From Parelaphostrongylus tenuis (lineage: Eukaryota; Nematoda; Chromadorea; Rhabditida; Metastrongylidae): a stretch of DNA of 64,000 nucleotides. Shown in pieces: positions 61,253 through 64,000 of this stretch (position 1 is the first letter of the stretch; the number at the start of each line of letters is the position of its first letter). The notes below the pieces were generated by a model. That model did no database searches, was not told the DNA's origin, and saw only the letters and a list, made by a program, of their open reading frames with translations. The translations under genes were made by a program, and so were the position numbers. The DNA lies in contig JAHQIW010000473.1 of NCBI GenBank assembly GCA_019055375.1, positions 22,586 to 86,585 of the forward strand, given 5' to 3'.

Positions 61253-64000
61253 AAACCGTCAAAATTCACATATCCTTGCCACAAAGGCTCAAGTTTGCTC
61301 GCAGGACCGTCTATTGACCTATGCATAGATTGAATATTTCAGTATTTCTCTTTGACAAATAAGTACGATTAAATTAGTAAGTAGTATTTATTGAATATAA
61401 TGAAGTATTATAACAATAATACACTGACTTTTTGGTTTTGCCTTCTTCAGAGTCTGAAAAGCAAATTGATTCGTAATTTACTGAGCCAAAAACTTACATA
61501 ACCCTGACAGAAAGACGTTATAGACAAATTTTTGATGTCACAAGTAATTACGTGGCACTTCTCCTTGCAGTTCATCTTTAGATTTTTAGTACTTACCCAA
61601 AAGTCCTGGAGATCTTTCTGGGCAAGTGTTTTGGATCACTGTACGAGGATAAGAGCTTTTACGTCAAAATCTTCTTCAAATGTGTTTCAGTTGTGGTGTG
61701 GTCCTGTACGTGTCAAGTGAAGTGCTTGGCTTTCAATGTTTTGGCTAGGTGCTTATTTGATTATTACATCTTTCTTTCATGGTTGTTGAAGTATTTGACT
61801 GAGCAAATTGCCAGACAATTTTACCTTTTCAGGCTCTGAAGAGGGGAAAATCATCGAAAACGTCAGCCATGTAATATACTGTAATACTATATTCAATATA
61901 TATTGTTACCTCGCATCTGCTTATCATGGGAAATTTGATAGATAGGTTTGTTTATACCACTGCGATACATTAAGGAATCAGAAAACAATACAGAAGAAGA
62001 AACATGATAGCAATCAAGCAATTAGTAATCGATGCTACTCTGAATCATAAGTCATCTGAGAGCATTACTAACACAAGCTTCGATAGGTTTTTTCAAACAA
62101 AATTTTCAGTGTGGAAGAAAAATGGCTGAGTTAATTGCTAGAGGTCCGTTGAGTTTGATATGCGAGATAGCGTCGTACTGCAGTGCAGCATAAGACCTAA
62201 AGAACTATGGAGTTTACAAGAGAGATATTAAATTTGTTAACCAAAAATTCAGAGATAGTCACACTCGTTATAGTACCCAGCGTGCAGATGAGGAAAGCAG
62301 AATGACGATTCGACCACATATTGTGATCTGTGAATTGTTAGAAACTTCGGAGGAGCAAACTATTGATATGGCTTTTTCGTTTGATGATTGCAAAAAGGAC
62401 GTTTAATATTAGTTGATCGTTTTATGTTGCAGCATATGATACACAACCCTTGAAAATCACCTTCCGTTTTGCTAACATCACATGAAATGCCATCAATTCC
62501 AATCTGTATCGACATCTGTAACCCCCCCCCCCCCCCCCCTAAAACACTATTATGCAGAGAGGATAGAAGTGACTGATCTTAACAGTGATAACCAGTTATC
62601 GTCGGGATACGAACAGTGTCGATATCGCTCGATACAATCATTTCATTTGTTTGCACGGAGATCGCCGAGATAGAATTCCGATGTCGAGCGAAGCGACCTC
62701 ATTTTGAGACTAGAATGCGGTAAAGAAACAATCGGTCTTTTGTTTTTTTTTTTGAATCGGAGAACTCAGTCTTTTAGATTTTTTCTTTGAATTCTCTGAA
62801 TTACATGATAATTCATTTTTGACGTAAGAGATGCTCTAATTAAATAAATATTAATAACTTTGGAAGTTAATTGTTGAACAGACAAAAAGTTCCTTGTTCC
62901 TAAAATTTTCCCTATCGTTTCAGTATTTCTCATATGTTTCATCAACGCTTTCGCTCCTCTAAAAAATTCCTTTACAATAAATCATCAACCACGCCATTCC
63001 CAATGTCAAAATCAAGTCTAACGTAATACGACAAAACGTCTCAAGGACATAATACTGGGCTTTCAGTCAACCATCTGCGCTTAAAGAAAACAATCTGAGC
63101 AACAGATAAGGATCACTCGATAGAACAACAATGGCATCATCGCCTGTAGGACTCAAATAGCTTGTGTATGGGGTTTCCAGTGGAGATTCCATTACAAGTT
63201 AAAAATTACAAGCTTTTTAGTTGATATGTAAGGATTTCACATATGATGCATCATTAACGACGCCGCGAAACTTACTTGTATTACAAAATACTTCACTTGG
63301 AACGAGTATGCTGCTGTAGAAAATTAGTAAAGGCTATACGTAAGGCGATGATCCGAATAAGGATATTACAAGTAATCACCTGTGCCAATTTGGTTGCTCA
63401 TAACAGGTTGACAACTATGACGGGTACTGGCGAAACTGGGCGTGGTTTTCAACAAGCACAACAATCGATTCGAGTCCACCAACGAAAGCAATGGAATAAC
63501 AACAGTGAAACGCTGGCGAACAATATGGGCAATGATGAACTGCGGCTGCACAACAGGTGGCGTTGACACTCATCTGTCGACGCCCCACTCACGTCAAAAC
63601 ACGCGACATCGTTAGAAGAGTTGAAAAGATAGCGGTGAAGCTAACAGATGATGACCTATGTGACTTGAAGAAACAAACATTTGTACTATTACACTTGTAC
63701 TGGCCCTTTTGTTCAAGGAAAGAAGGGTTCTTTACACACAATTTTAAAGTACCCAAACAAACACGCTCCCCCCTGTGGGATCAAACAGAATTCACAGGGG
63801 TGCCCCACACACTACATTATTACACCCTAGTGTGGTGTTAAAGGTATTAGCCAGAAAAGGGTTGGGCGTAAACCCTGAGATCGATTTATTACTTCATCAT
63901 AATCTTGCTTATTTCAAGTCGTATCTTCCTTAGAATTATATTCACATTAAATAAACATTAACAGTGTGCGCTACATCCTCCACCCACTATGTTCCCACAT
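61253..64000. other. No recognised gene; includes an 18-base poly-C run
   Basis: Plus-strand open stretches at 63276-63566 and 63557-63841 overlap slightly but show no known family. A homopolymer of 18 C lies at 62522-62539. Confidence 0.35.

Overview
The window is nematode genomic DNA, most likely from a strongylid or other clade V parasite. The evidence is AT-rich sequence, many introns with short TTTCAG-type 3' splice sites, conserved proteins with nematode-style motifs, and dense decayed transposable elements (RTE-type non-LTR retrotransposons, Tc1/mariner copies, foldback elements and tRNA-derived SINEs). There are no bacterial features such as operons, ribosome binding sites or CRISPR arrays. 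Exons were built by hand from translated similarity, splice sites and intron phase.

Four conserved genes can be supported. (1) 18-837, plus strand: the last three exons of a SPATA20/DUF255 thioredoxin-domain protein; its 5' part lies outside the window. (2) 4186-19733, minus strand: a Na+/H+ exchanger (NHE/NHX, SLC9 family) with about 17 exons, from a signal-peptide exon to a short cytoplasmic tail. (3) 33730 to about 37662, minus strand: an alpha/beta hydrolase of the ABHD17 (FAM108) type with the complete Ser-Asp-His triad. (4) 42871-56578, minus strand: a 12-exon gene whose N-terminus reads as the TDP-43 N-terminal (ubiquitin-like, self-assembling) domain and whose remainder is a long coiled coil, with no RRM. 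The fourth gene is the most unusual object here.

Three of the four genes (SPATA20-like, NHX and ABHD17-like) each carry exactly one surplus nucleotide inside a conserved exon. In each case both the protein homology and the flanking intron phases show it independently. Consensus errors in the assembly are the simplest explanation, but this needs checking against reads. The fourth gene has no indel, but its first recognised exon is split by a 531-bp foldback insertion flanked by a 13-bp direct repeat.

Introns and intergenic space are filled with mobile DNA. There are Tc1/mariner copies at 5.2-6.7 and 25.6-26.8 kb, and mariner fragments at 1.9, 30.8, 52.6 and 60.2 kb. RTE remnants lie at 7.3-8.7 (with a SINE nested inside, 13-bp target duplication), 38.6-39.7 and 46.7-48.7 kb. 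Several foldback/long-TIR families and a tandem array of tRNA-like units at 29.7-30.5 kb are also present. The stretches 19.8-33.6 kb and 56.6-64 kb show no gene I can recognise.
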